A program made the position numbers and the translations under genes. From positions 5,146,001-5,210,000 of the forward strand of contig CM037467.1 of assembly GCA_021014325.1 (NCBI GenBank): a DNA stretch of 64,000 bases, read 5' to 3'. The notes below the pieces were generated by a model that saw nothing but the letters and a program-made list of their open reading frames with translations, ran no database searches and was not told where the DNA came from. The stretch's first letter is position 1. Each line of letters begins with the position of its first letter. Positions 33,186-44,962 of the stretch are shown one piece after another. This DNA comes from Plazaster borealis (Eukaryota > Echinodermata > Asteroidea > Forcipulatida > Labidiasteridae).

Positions 33186-33353
33186 ATTATCACTAATTTT
33201 CTGTTTTGTCAGACATTTAGGAATTCTTCAAATCCTATTTTTGTGAATATGACGGTATTTCAGATAGAAATACTCCGTGAGCTTTGAGATCAAAATTTAT
33301 AATTTTGTTTTTAACCTTGCACTCCGTCTTCAATTATCTTTGTATGTTTGCAG

Positions 33354-33486
33354 ATGGTTTATTAGTGAAGTCTTCTTTGAGTCGCCATACTGGCTGGGTT
33401 TCATCAGTAGCCTGGTCACCAGATGATGGCAACCTTTTGATATCAGGATCCTTTGATAAAACACTCAAACTCTGGGACACAAGAAG
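33354..33486 (+). CDS. WDR12: WDR12 exon 10 (WD repeat); last exon not seen
   Basis: Reads [45 protein letters not shown]. Acceptor TGTTTGCAG, donor GTAGGT, phase 2 out. The ten exons add to 1178 coding bases (392 residues plus two bases) with every junction in phase. Vertebrate WDR12 continues for roughly 45 more residues (last blade), so one further exon must exist, most likely in the assembly gap that begins 287 bases downstream. Confidence 0.93.
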
Positions 33487-33772
33487 GTAGGTCTAATACT
33501 AGCCTGGCTGCCAGACCATGTATACATGCAATTTATTTTTTGTGGCTATTTTTAAGAGTGGCTCTAAGGACAAATTCAGTTTTGTGATGCACTCATTTTC
33601 CAATAAGAGTCCTTCAAAAGTCTCTAACCTAACATTAAATGGGGTGAAATGCCATTGTATTTGATACCCTTCCAGTGCAAAATGTTGTATCATCCAAAAC
33701 TTCCATTGACGTCACATTTCAAATGTATGGGTCTGTACATTTTTGTATGGGATTTTTAAAATTAATTCCTGA

Positions 33773-34272
33773 NNNNNNNNNNNNNNNNNNNNNNNNNNNN
33801 NNNNNNNNNNNNNNNNNNNNNNNNNNNNNNNNNNNNNNNNNNNNNNNNNNNNNNNNNNNNNNNNNNNNNNNNNNNNNNNNNNNNNNNNNNNNNNNNNNNN
33901 NNNNNNNNNNNNNNNNNNNNNNNNNNNNNNNNNNNNNNNNNNNNNNNNNNNNNNNNNNNNNNNNNNNNNNNNNNNNNNNNNNNNNNNNNNNNNNNNNNNN
34001 NNNNNNNNNNNNNNNNNNNNNNNNNNNNNNNNNNNNNNNNNNNNNNNNNNNNNNNNNNNNNNNNNNNNNNNNNNNNNNNNNNNNNNNNNNNNNNNNNNNN
34101 NNNNNNNNNNNNNNNNNNNNNNNNNNNNNNNNNNNNNNNNNNNNNNNNNNNNNNNNNNNNNNNNNNNNNNNNNNNNNNNNNNNNNNNNNNNNNNNNNNNN
34201 NNNNNNNNNNNNNNNNNNNNNNNNNNNNNNNNNNNNNNNNNNNNNNNNNNNNNNNNNNNNNNNNNNNNNNNN
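33773..34272. other. Assembly gap (500 N)
   Basis: Exactly 500 N, a round number that suggests a placeholder of unknown true size. The missing end of WDR12 and the missing 3' exons of the EAF gene both point here. Confidence 0.98.
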
Positions 34273-34285
34273 GTTCAGCGCCTTT

Positions 34286-34735
34286 AAAAGTAGGGTCATA
34301 GACTGGTTTTTGTCAACGTCATGCTTATTTAAAGCCAACATTATGAAGAAAGATACAATGAAAGTCACATGTGAAAGTTTAAGCTGAGTACAGCGTCTTT
34401 TTGCAGAGAAAACAGCAAAAAACTGTCACAGTATTTTGACAAGAACGTTGAATCCATCCACATTTAGGGAGGTGACAGCGGGTACCAATCACATCTATGG
34501 CCGCATAGCAGCATTTGCATATATATGGACACCATCCCTCAGAAATCTGAAAAACGATTCATGCACAAATCGTTTCTCAGTTTAAAATGCTTTGGGGTGA
34601 AAATTATCCAAACCATATTACTTCGAAGGGAATCCTTTCTCAAAACAGTTTATACTATCAACAGCTGCAGTGATTCTCACCAAGTAAGTTTTTATGGTAA
34701 TACATTTTTGGAGTATTTACCAGTCGAATACCCAT
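34286..34735. mobile_element. Second copy of the TTAA/GTAGGGTCATAG MITE
   Basis: Starts AAGTAGGGTCATAGACTGG and follows 31052-31498 block by block (AAAGTCACATGTGAAAGTT, AATCCATCCACATTTAGGGA, GGAATCCTTTCTCAAA). The right end is lost where a fragment of the AGCTCTATGAACTTGGGCC repeat begins (34738-34768). Confidence 0.7.
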
Positions 34736-34865
34736 CATTTAAGCAGCTCTATGAACTTGGGCCCAAGTCATCACTGCAGTATTTATACAAAAGTGGAGGT
34801 CCCCTAGGGCAAGTTTCTGTATCTATTTTCAAGACGCTGAGAAGCAGACAATTTTGACGGAATAC

Positions 34866-35032
34866 CTTGTTCTGTGTCCGGAGTTGTGAGTGCTGAACTC
34901 ATGGTGGATAAATCACTCTTCCTGCCTTTGGAGCTTGTAGATCCCAAGAAGTTAGGTGAGTTTCTGAGGTTGCTTGGATCAAGGCTAGACAATGGCCGGC
35001 TGGAGAGCTGTGCTTTACTGGTACCTTCTTCC
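34866..35032 (-). CDS. EAF1: EAF exon, Ser-rich middle region
   Basis: Acceptor TATCCTACACAG, donor GTATTC. Reads EEGTSKAQLSSRPLSSLDPS, NLRNSPNFLGSTSSKGRKSD, LSTMSSALTTPDTEQ. The upstream exon ends AG, completing Arg, so the junction reads QVKKQREEGTSKAQ, matching the QVKKTRAEGSSK region of vertebrate EAF1. Phase 1 out; the next exon (transactivation domain, Ser/Asp-rich in other EAFs) is not visible and is probably in the gap. Confidence 0.8.
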
Positions 35033-35419
35033 CTGTGTAGGATAAAGATATAACAACCAGAGATGAGACTTTACCAATGAGAACATTCCTGATAAATGGC
35101 TCAGGAGGTTAACAGACTCTGTGCATTGCCAGAAATACAAAACTACAGGTTTGGACACGGACTATTTCTTTCTCCATTTGGTGATTGCTTTACTTATTTC
35201 AAGAGAATTTAAAGCAAAGATATTTTGATAAAATCCTGAGAAATATCACACAGACACGCATACGAAACACTTACTAGGAAGGTAGTGGTAGCACTTAAAG
35301 ACTAACTAATTACATAAAAAACTGCATAAGTTTTCCTAGCAACAACTACTTCATAAGATGCAATGAAGGGGGCAAGCCAAGTACATACAAGAAAGTAACG
35401 GGTGAATGAACAAGGTTGA

Positions 35420-36020
35420 GTCAAAGAGCATCTATTCCTGGTAGTGGGATAGGAAACCATGGTCCCTATTATGATCAATACAGTTCAGGTTCTTGATGAT
35501 CTTTTGTTCAGCAGCTTCCCTTTCAAATCTGTCTCTGAATGCTCTCTGCTGAACAATGGCCACTTTGAGGTGGTGCAGGGAGTGGCCATGCAAATTGAAG
35601 TGTTCAGCTACTGGTTTCTGTATGCTGACATCTAGGGCTGTTGCATGGCTTGGTTCCATTAACAGTAGTGTTAGGGCTGTTGAGGTAACGCTTTACTAGT
35701 TGAGTTCTGAGGTTAGGGGGCTGTGTATGCGCGATGATGGGTTTATCTTTGATTGTGTGTTTAAGTGTGTCATAATTTTGGAGGATCGGGTTGAGTTCAT
35801 TGATGATTCGCTGCAAGGGTTTAAGTTGAGGGCTGTAATGTAACCACAATAGGTTCTGTCAGTGTGGTCACGAGGCTTAAATACTGTAACAAATCATCAC
35901 GAGGAATGCGTTTAGCCTTGGCAATTACTAGACTTTTCAGAGACATGTCCATTGTATGCTTGGCAAATAATATTGTAACTGGCCGCTCATACCAATGCAA
36001 AATAATGAACTCGTCCAACA
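35420..36020 (-). mobile_element. Penelope-like retroelement fragment
   Basis: Three minus-strand frames give successive parts of one protein: KRIPRDDLLQYLSLV; PLQRIINELNPILQNYDTLK with QPPNLRTQLVKRYL and PCNSPRCQH; and VAEHFNLHGHSLHHLKVAIV with REAAEQKIIKNLNCIDHNRD. This is the order seen at the end of Penelope-like elements with a GIY-YIG endonuclease (the CxxxRC and EHFNxxGHS strings). Frame changes and missing reverse transcriptase core show decay. Lies in an EAF intron. Confidence 0.7.
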
Positions 36021-36129
36021 AAACACGTTACAGGCATGTTATCAATTTGACAGACCGCTCCATTTGCAAGGACACTTTAGGTGTCCTTGAGAATTTGGTG
36101 TGTTAACAAGTCATCCAACATGAAGTGGT

Positions 36130-36450
36130 AAAAGGGATAGTACATCTTTGCTTTCACTTGGCCTATCCTTGTATATCCTTCAGTAGTAGAGAGTGCCAAA
36201 TCTTTCTAAATCCTCCTGTGACATGCTTCATCATCACATTCCCATTCCCCAAACAGCCCATATCCTTCAGAATCCCATTTTAGCCAAGCTGCATACTGCC
36301 CAAATCCTGATATTTCCTCTTGTGTCAAAAATGACCGGATAGACCAATTACTTCTAAATCCTCTCACAGCAGAAACCCATTATGGCCCAAATCCTTCTGG
36401 ATCCTCCAATACCCCGATAGCTGAAGCCCTCATAATTCCTTCACTTTATA
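36130..36450. repeat. Degenerate minisatellite rich in AAATCCTxxxxATCC
   Basis: Loosely periodic blocks (CCCAAATCCTTCTGGATCCT, CCAAATCCTGATATTTCC, CTAAATCCTCC). No coding. Lies in an EAF intron. Confidence 0.4.
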
Positions 36451-36525
36451 ATCAGCAAGCTTCAAGATTAAAACACAACAATTTAAAAATCTATCCTTGT
36501 TTTACTTGTAAGAAATTCTACTGAC

Positions 36526-36662
36526 CTTTGTTTCTTGACCTGCATATTACAGGTCAGTCTTTCCAAGGTGAACTCTCCTGTCCTATGGTCATAGATCAGT
36601 ACACACTCCTTCTGTAGAGGCCTCTTAGAGCCTTTGAACTTAGTATAGGCTGTACCTTTACT
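36526..36662 (-). CDS. EAF1: EAF conserved-domain exon
   Basis: EAF proteins bind ELL and stimulate RNA polymerase II elongation in the nucleus (super elongation / little elongation complexes). This exon reads [45 protein letters not shown]. FKGxKRPxQKxCVLIxxxxTGEFxLE is the diagnostic EAF signature. Acceptor TTTTCCTTGCAG, donor GTCAGT. Phase 0 in, phase 2 out. Confidence 0.92.
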
Positions 36663-37278
36663 CTGCAAGGAAAACAGATTGGAAGCTATTTAACTAGGAG
36701 TTTCAGCCCTACAGCCAAAGCACCAATTGTTTACACTAATATTTTATGTCTTTCTGACCCAAACCCCATAGATTCTGTACATGGAATTTGAACCTTACAC
36801 TCATATTAGGGCCTGTCAGAACTAGTAACCTGTCCGACTAAAGGATTCAACAAATACTATAAGAAATGTCCACTCTTTGACAACTAATCCTTCTTTTTTA
36901 GAGGTTTATTTTCGACAAAGTCTCACATCAAAAAATCCTTTACACGAGTATATATACATTGGTCATAAAAACATAAGTAGAGATTAGCTAATTGTAATTT
37001 ACATTTGCTTCAATTTGGGCACGTGTCTAAAGTGCTCCACACAATTGTACAGTATGTCAAAATTGTTACGGCTCAAATGTCACTAAGACGATTATGAAAT
37101 ATTCACTCCTAAAAGGAAAATAGCCACCAAGGCAAAATGTATACCAGGTCACTAAGACCAAAATGTCGGTCACAAAGACCAAATGTCACAAAGACGTAAA
37201 TGTACATGTAGGTCACAAAATTACTAGATCACTAGTATCTCAAAATTATTACGCTTTTAATTTTACAGTGAAACAGTC

Positions 37279-37777
37279 CTAAACTGCGCCAATAAAGTAA
37301 CACTTACAAATGGTCAGATTTATCGGAACCTGAAATAGAATGCAAAAAATTAATTAATTAATCCGATGCACAGTTATCTTCTGCGCGTTTTGATACCTCT
37401 TTTGTTGCGCTGCGATGTTGTTTGGCGGATTTATGGGCACTTGAGTGGCTTAAGGTCGAATTTCAAAAGTTGCAAAAGCCCCTATTCACCCAAATTCCAG
37501 AAGGGAATAAAAGGCGGGCAAAAATAATGCTGATCTTATTCGTCACAGTACAACGCTCTTGCTTGAATAGGGGCTTTTGCAACTTTTGAAATTCAACCTT
37601 AAGCCACTCAAGTACCCATAAATCCGCCAAACACAACGTAGCGCATCAAAAGAGGTATCAAAATGCGCAGAAGATAACTGTGCATCGGATTAATTAATTC
37701 ATTTTTTGCATACTATTTCAGGTTCCGATATATCTGACCATTTGTAAGTGTTTAGATACTTTATTGGCGCAGTTTAG
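37279..37777. mobile_element. 499-bp foldback element
   Basis: CTAAACTGCGCCAATAAAGT at the left is mirrored by ACTTTATTGGCGCAGTTTAG at the right. Inversion continues inward for about 200 bp (TTGCAAAAGCCCCTATTC / GAATAGGGGCTTTTGCAA). No convincing target duplication. Non-coding; in an EAF intron. Confidence 0.85.
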
Positions 37778-37999
37778 TTTTAAACCTAACACCTTTCCAC
37801 TGTCTAAAAACAACACTCAACAGTAAAGAGCAAAATTGCAACTACACGGAGGTGAACCCCCTAAAATTAATTAAGGCATTTTTCAAAATATGGGTAACAG
37901 GTTGCAAATAATGATATTCGGCACTCTTTATACAATGCAAAACAAATTCTTATTAAAACATTACCACGAGCACCAATTTTCAAGCTTATTTGCTGGCTA

Positions 38000-38780
38000 C
38001 TCCATCTATGTGAAGATAAGGCTAACTGGTTACTGCAAAAGTAACGTTTCCCACTTTGGATGAGAGTTCCGATGCTTTAGCAAGGCTGATTGTACACCCC
38101 CTGCTTGTGCCCCAACGTAAAGTTGTTGGCCATAACCAAAACTGTCTGCAAGTTAGAAAGTAAACCAAACACTTGCCGTAATTCTTGGGTTATATGTACA
38201 AATTACCAAACATGAAAAGCACAAGAAACTCTTCACTTAAAGTAGAAACATCTGTGTCTCTAGCCACATAATTTGGGTTAAGATAAATATCACAAATGTA
38301 AGATTTCTTAACTAATCAAATGTAGTAGTTTAAAAGAAATTACTTTACTCAAAAGAATATATAAGTACACAAAAGTTAAAACTTACGGTTGTTGATCCTT
38401 CTCCGAACTTGTCTCCTCTCTCCCCAAAAGTTTAAAGATGGTAGGTGAAAAATCACCCTAATAACACTCAGTATTTTAAACAGATATTTGCCACAGAAAA
38501 CACAAGCCTGTATGCTTGGATTAACTTGAAACTAAGAGCCTGAATGTACTCTTATTAAATTGTCGCTGCAGCAGAGCTGAGTGTAAGGCAGTCCTCACAG
38601 ACCAAGCTTGGAGACAACGCCCTGACTTTCATTTCAACACAGAAACACATAGAACTCAAAATTTGCATCTTATTTACATTATTTCAACCATTCTTCATTC
38701 AATCTTGCACTCAACTTTCACCTCAATTCCTTTTCTAATTCAAAACTGACCTAATGATATACAACTCACAACCCTGTAAA
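38000..38780. other. EAF intron, nothing recognised
   Basis: No conserved coding or repeat structure apparent; ends at a hairpin CCATGGAGATAGGATT / AATCCTACCTCCATGG (38782-38818). Confidence 0.4.
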
Positions 38781-39185
38781 CCCATGGAGATAGGAATTAA
38801 ATCCTACCTCCATGGTAAACCCCAACAGAAGCATTCCTCAAACACTAATACCTATTGTTATTACCTGCTCAACTTATATCAACCACAGCATTGCTGGATC
38901 AGGTGTTGGTCTAATGATATGCATTATTCGCAGTATGGGTTACAGGCAATCAATATTCAAGCCAGCTAATGAATATGCATTAAAAGTAAAAAAGAGGGGT
39001 TCTCTGTGACAGGGCCCAATTTCATGGCTCTGCTTACCGCCAAATTCTGTGCTTGCAATCACCATTCTCGACTTACACTTACAGGGCAAACGCAAAATTT
39101 CTGCGGTAGCTGTGTAAACGAAGAATGCCTAGTAACGTGGAGTATGCATGCGCACAAGCAAACATTCCCTACTAACCTGTGCACA

Positions 39186-39386
39186 GGTATGGTCCTTGGA
39201 AAAAAGTAGGAACATTTCATCGAGTACAAGGGCATGTACACATACATGTAGTGCTGGCTTTATTCGACCTTTCAGGCTATTTGGACCCAATTTCTTGGCT
39301 CTGCTTCCAGTAAGCAATATTTTTCTGATTTTTCCAAGGAAAAAAAATAGGATATCAGACTAAAGTAGGAAGAATATCATGCCTGT
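39186..39386. repeat. MITE with ATCATGCCTG ends, copy 2
   Basis: Left end CAGGTATGGTCCTTGGAAAA and right end AGAATATCATGCCTG match the element at 6437-6673 in order and composition. The flanking TGTGCA/TGTGTA may be remnants of a target duplication. Confidence 0.5.
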
Positions 39387-39479
39387 GTATACACTTGACG
39401 TAAGTGCAGAATTCCCTGCTTTCTTAAGCGCTGATTCTTTGCTTACGGAAAGCAGAGCCATGAAATTGGGCCAAGTTCA

Positions 39480-40440
39480 AGATACACAGGTACCATATTG
39501 TAGCCATGGTATCTTTGGACTTGACTTAGTCTTGGAAACAAGTAACACGTCATGACATCATTGCGTTTCGAATTACATTAAATTTACATTAGTTTTTGAA
39601 CAAAAGTGTTGCACCTTTTGACAAATATGTTGCTAACTCCTGAACCATGTGACATAAATGTATAACCTTTGCAATGATTTGTACAATCTGCTATTTGTAG
39701 ATCGGTACTAAATGTTCATTTCATGCACAGACATGACCCAATCAATTTTGAACTTTCATGCAGGATTTCCCACACACAAACTCTATCAAGGCTTACCTAC
39801 AGGAAAACCTGTGTTCATGTATAAACACTGCATATTTCTTTATATGCTCATTACTAGTAATATGAGACAGGGAAACATGGCAAAATACACATCTGTGTAT
39901 TCTTTTCAATGTGTACAGTTTGTTGGTGGTATGCTTATTTACAAGGCAGTAAATAACAAAAATATGTTTATTATACATGTAATGAGACAAGCCATACATG
40001 GGCTTAGGTACATGTAGGAACGTGTCTAAGTACTCCAGTCAGGGGGCTATGGCTTATATAATCAGCGTTTTAATCTACCTCCTGAATATTTGACAACAGA
40101 ATAACAGCCATCAGGGTTCTCCCCATGCATAAGCTAGCGTATCGGGCCGATATGCGCGAATTGCGTGCTGTACGCACAAATTGCGACCGATACTCAAAAA
40201 ATATATACAATTTCAGATCAAATTCACAAAAAATCATCAAGAATAAACCATTTAGAATGCTCCACATTGCACAGTAGGGCTTTTAAAACGAGGATAAACA
40301 CCAAGTAGAAAACATTCCGAGAAACTCGTTTCAATTTAGCGTGCTCAGGCCAAACATCAAAACATTTGGGTCCAGAATGCACCCCAGTTTTGAAAAATCC
40401 TGGGGAGAACCCTAGCCATGAAAACTGACAAACTGGCATG
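39480..40440. other. EAF intron, nothing recognised
   Basis: AT-rich non-coding sequence. A short passage near 40360-40410 (CCAGAATGCACCCCAGTTTTGAAAAATCC) repeats one at 6515-6555, so it contains a small dispersed repeat. Confidence 0.35.
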
Positions 40441-40445
40441 CCCAG

Positions 40446-40640
40446 GGGCCAATTTCATAGAGCTGCCTAAGCAGAAAAAATTGCTTGACATTTTTCTGCT
40501 AAGCACAACTAAGCAGGGCACCAGTTACATTTTGTACATGTAATATATGGTATTTTAGCTGGTAACGTTATTCTGGTAAGCATAATTATCATGTGCTTAG
40601 CAACTTTTTATGGTTAAGCAGCTCTATGAAATTAGGCCCT
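40446..40640. repeat. Palindromic repeat, TTTCATAGAGCTGC family, copy 2
   Basis: GGCCAATTTCATAGAGCTGC and GCAGCTCTATGAAATTAGGC bound a body rich in GCTTAGC-like inverted motifs, as at 25422-25612. Confidence 0.7.
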
Positions 40641-40767
40641 TGTCATTACTTTAGTGGCCCTCAAAATGTTCCAGTAGGAATTTAAACTTCCCCAATATGG
40701 GTTGCATTCCCCATGGGGGAAAAAAACCCACCTTCCATTATCGTATTCTGTCATCCGTATTACTTAC

Positions 40768-40862
40768 CTCTACATTTGGTAACGTAATGTTGACCTCATG
40801 ACCTTCACCAACCTCGAGTAACGCTTCTTTGGTATGGTCTACTGATGCTGGTTTAAAATCAT
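40768..40862 (-). CDS. EAF1: EAF N-domain exon
   Basis: Acceptor GATCGGCAG, donor GTAAGTA. Reads DFKPASVDHTKEALLEVGEG, HEVNITLPNVE. The first two bases (AT) complete a Tyr codon from the previous exon, giving the YDFKPAS string universal in EAF proteins. Phase 0 out, into the exon at 36526-36662. The upstream exon, expected to end in xHTIR plus one base, was not found between here and 48.7 kb. Confidence 0.9.
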
Positions 40863-40992
40863 CTGCCGATCAGAAATGTTGTTCCAAGTTCATCAATTAA
40901 AAGACACATAATCAAAACACAATGATGTCCACCTACAAGGGATGTCCATTAAAAAAAATTGAATTTGCTATTTTCGGAACACATGTATCTAT

Positions 40993-42111
40993 CAGGCATG
41001 AGAATATGCGATGATAAAAAAATGTAAAAAATCTAACGCTAAAAATTGCATGTCCGGATTTTGGGCATTGTCCGGATTTTGGGCAATTTCTGGAATTTGT
41101 GCATGTCTGGAATTTGGGCAAGCTGAACGAGGCATCAGGGCCAAATTCAATGAATTCCTCTGGCGTTATTGGGACCATGGGTGTGATCGAGGACAAGTTA
41201 ATAGGAGGAAAATACTTTTTAAAAGATGAAATCATAACAGTGCTAGACGTATATTGTCTTAAAAAGCTCAACATCAAATCATCTTCCGAACTTTTCACGA
41301 AATTTGAACGGAGTAGTCATTTGAAATTTTTATTTTTTTTAAATTTTTTTTTAGTCTTTACCTGTGATAGTAAATCATTGTGTTAAGTGTTTCCCCCTTT
41401 TGGCCATTGAAAGCTGTCTTCAAACATCTTTTAGTATCTCCAAGATTATCCCGACAGTTTACAAACCATAGCATTTTGGAAAAATATTGTGAGACGTCAA
41501 ACGTCAACGAATCTCCGCCTCACACACGTGTGTCGCACACTCATTGCAAGCATGTGGTCTCGAAGTTAGTTCCAGTTCATAGTTCATTGCGTTAAAATAT
41601 CTCCAGCCGTAAAACACAATAAACGTATCGAAGAAACGGCGCTTTTGCCTCTGGTGCTTACTGATGACTGGTATAAAAAGTAAACCGATTCGCGCGCATC
41701 CAAAACACCGTGCGTTGCTGTCAGTAGACTTTTCAATGTCTCCACACATGGTCCTGCAGCAGCAGTAAACATTGCGAATTATGGTCAAACCGTACCGTGA
41801 ATGAAGCGGGGAATGAGAGAAGTCTACACATAAATCCATTGATCTAGTTGCACGCCATGCACCACATGGAACAACAAATCAACGCATATTGGGCCGGCTG
41901 CCGCCGCGCTGCAATGCTTTACGACCGGGACTATTGGTAAATGGGTAAACCATCTGATCTGACCAAGAAGAGGGATTAGCGAAAACCAAATGTATACCCC
42001 CTACAACTCACCCCCCAAATTTTATATCAAATTCACACTGATCTCGAAGACTACAAATTTAAAGGGAAAAAAAACGGAATTCCGGTTTAAACCGGAAGAT
42101 TCTCATGCCTG
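40993..42111. mobile_element. 1.1-kb element with CAGGCATGAGAAT inverted ends
   Basis: CAGGCATGAGAAT at the left and ATTCTCATGCCTG (with a 2-base offset) at the right are inverted; both are bordered by AT. A tandem TCCGGATTTTGGGCAATT motif lies near the left end. Minus-strand frames (for example FKKYFPPINLSSITPMVPIT at 41110-41290) show no family I know. Confidence 0.55.
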
Positions 42112-43399
42112 ATCCATACATCCAACCTTTCACCAACTACAACTTGTTAGTACAATGCAGCCCACCCCCGCCCCACCCCCACATTCCGTAAATTGTTGCA
42201 AATCTGACAAAACGTCAGTTTATCAGATTTGCGAAGATTTGTGGAATTTGGGGGGGGGGGTGAGCTTATTCAGCAGTTTGTATGATCTAAAGGTTGAATC
42301 ATTTACCAGTTTGTTGTTACCCACATCCCCATCCAAAACACCACCCTGTTACTTACATCGTACTGTATGAAAGGCCCTGTGTCTGTCCCTGTCAAAACTT
42401 CTCCCAAGTTTCAGCTGATGGGGCTCTGTTCCAAACAGTGCTGTAGAAGTGCTGCTGGTTTTGTCCATCATGCACAATATCTGTCAATCCAGTGGTTTAG
42501 AATTTCTCCACAGTCTACTTGTACAGTGCTCTTTTGTGTTAGCTGTCCATTGGTCAGAACAGTTTATGAGTTATACTTGCAGTCATGTACACGTGCAAAT
42601 CACAAATCATGGGCTTCACTATGAATGCGATGATTCCAGATAAAAAGATATTCTTTGGATCTGTTGAAACTTGTAGATGTAGGTCTACATGTTGCTAGTA
42701 AACTGTCATCAGTTGTAAGTACCATAGAAATGCTTAGATGTAGTGATCCTTCCACTTGTTTTCTACATGCAAAAATAAATAAATTTACAATTACAAAAAC
42801 ATGTTTAAACAAATTGAAACCTAAGTATGTACACGTACACTAATTCTTCTTTAAAGGTAAGGTCATACTTTTGTAATGAACCCTAAGCTCAAATTTTTTT
42901 ACACTGGACCACAGGCCTGAGGCCAGTGATTTTAGTGTCAGGCCAGTAAAAACTGTTGGGACACAAGGAAATGTTGCCATTGACAGCATCCTCAAGCAGT
43001 AAAAAATACAGTCAATTTATTTGATTAAAACAGAAACAGCGATGGAAGGCGTTCACAATTTTAATGCCTCTAAACTATTGGTTGTTTTGCGTACACTAAG
43101 CAGCCAATGAGATCTGGCGCAAGAGGGACGCAATACTGTTTGTGCACTCCTTTAACACTCTGGGCATGATGTTTCAGGACCCGGCGCTTTTTGTGGCTTC
43201 AGTTCTTCCAAAAGCTTTTTAAAAACACCTTCAGTTGTTACTCAAATGGGGTGCAGTCTCTTTTTTTGTAGAGGGGAAGTTTTAGCAATCTTCATTAGTG
43301 AAGATGGACTGAATTTCGTGTTCAGGGCAATTGCTTTTTCCAGGGCAGTTGTAGCAATACCATTTGTTGTTTTAAGAGCTGACATACCAGTTGAGACTT

Positions 43400-43758
43400 G
43401 CCTTAACCCTAACCCCCATCAGGGTCCCTCTACATACCTTGCCAAATACAACAGAATGCAACACAGTTGAAATGAGAACCATGCCAAATGCAACAAAATG
43501 CAACAAGGGATTTTGTTGATTTGTGCAGGCATGTTATTTGTGTTAGGACTGAGCAAGGGGGTTTGCCTTGCTAAATGCAACAGTATGGGGGGTATGCACA
43601 TGACTACAACAAAATGCAACACCAATATGAAGTCACTTGACTGCTAAATGCAACAAATTCAGTCAAAGAATGACATCCGAGTTGACTGCCAAATGCAACA
43701 GATTACAACAACTTTTACCATCTGGTGCATATTGTTGCATTTAGCATGGTTAGGGTTA
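43400..43758. repeat. Inverted-end element with AAATGCAACA internal repeats
   Basis: Begins CCTTAACCCTAACC and ends GGTTAGGGTTAAG, with AAATGCAACA or CAAAATGCAAC repeated about ten times inside, the last copy inverted (TGTTGCATTT). Non-coding. Confidence 0.6.
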
Positions 43759-43829
43759 AGCTCTTGATATACCTCCAAAAAGGCTTTGTATTACTGCTTG
43801 TCAGGCTTTCACTAACTTCGTTTAAGTGA

Positions 43830-44545
43830 TTGCTGCGTGCTTCCTTAATTCACGGTCTGAAGAGCGACGAAGATTTCTAAACTTTTCCCAGTCAGAGTCT
43901 ATTGTCCTACAGGTCTTATTATAGGCTCTACACTTGCGCCTGATAGTTTGTGAGATTGCTTGAACCATGGCTGGTTTACATTTGGTTTAACCATTTTTGA
44001 AGGGATGTAACGCTCCATTGCAGAAAGCAGGAAATCTTTGAAACCCGACCAGAGTTGGTCTACTGATAAGTTTCTGTACACCTCCTGATGGTATCAGCAT
44101 AATTAATTACACGTAGGTCCTCGTTGGTATTGTCAAAGTAACCTAGTTTGCCCTCAACATGAATACTAGCCCATTCCACAATTTGGTTGCAAAGCTGAAT
44201 CTTCTTTCGCAATGATGTTTCATTTAAAGGCCAGAAAGACACCCTGCCAGAAGTAGCTGTCTTTCTAAAATTCGGTAATTTTCTGGTAGGAATTCACTGG
44301 AAAAGGTGGAATCTTTTAACCAAGACTCAGTTCCCACAATAATGTCGGGATCCTCGGTATCTAAGAATGCCTGAAACTGGGCTGTTTTGTTGCACACACT
44401 CTGAAATTTATAATTTATAAGCATCTTAAAAGGTTTATCACGATGAGCACCAGCTAGATGTTTGTTATGATTTCTCTTCGGGCTGGATGAGTGGAGGGGA
44501 GTGGTTTGGGAAAGAGGCAGTATCGCTTCCAATCCGGGGGTCGCT
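43830..44545 (-). mobile_element. LINE endonuclease fragment
   Basis: On the minus strand: INYKFQSVCNKTAQFQAFLD, TEDPDIIVGTESWLKDSTFS, SEFLPENYRI is the N-terminal part of an APE-type endonuclease of CR1/L2-like LINEs (ESWL and the DIIxxxES motif). A later piece, LWSGFKDFLLSAMERYIPSK with PWFKQS, is the linker before the reverse transcriptase. Frames are broken by indels; no polymerase core remains. Confidence 0.7.
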
Positions 44546-44837
44546 GTTTAAACTGTTAAAAGTGTTTGACACGTCAAAGCTCATAAGTAGCACACCCATA
44601 CATGTACGTAGGAACTATGCTGGGCATGGACTTGGTAAAGGCAGTCACTCATGTCGACGCATCTGTTGTGGTAATGTATCATACTCCCCCTAGGCAATCC
44701 TCACATTCCATAGATTTATGATTTGAGTTCACGTTTTTCCCACAAACCCCACATGGAAAATAGAAAATAGAATTAGCTGTTGCAAACTGGTATTTCAACC
44801 AAAGGGACGTATGCCATGGTATAAATGCAAATTTGTT

Positions 44838-44962
44838 TTAGCGGCCTGACGTTTCGACTTTAGCAGCCAGTGCAGTAGCAGAGTCTCTCTCGAAGGATAA
44901 AGTCTAACTAACCCTTCCCAAAAGACTCAGCAAGGGTTGAAACGTCAGGCCGCCAACAAATG
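44838..44962. repeat. Inverted repeat CGGCCTGACGTTTCGAC
   Basis: GCGGCCTGACGTTTCGACTT on the left and GTTGAAACGTCAGGCCGCC on the right. Probably a short MITE. Confidence 0.6.

Noticed and set aside
33675..34368. Long open frames on both strands across the gap
   Set aside because: They are made of N and have no coding meaning.
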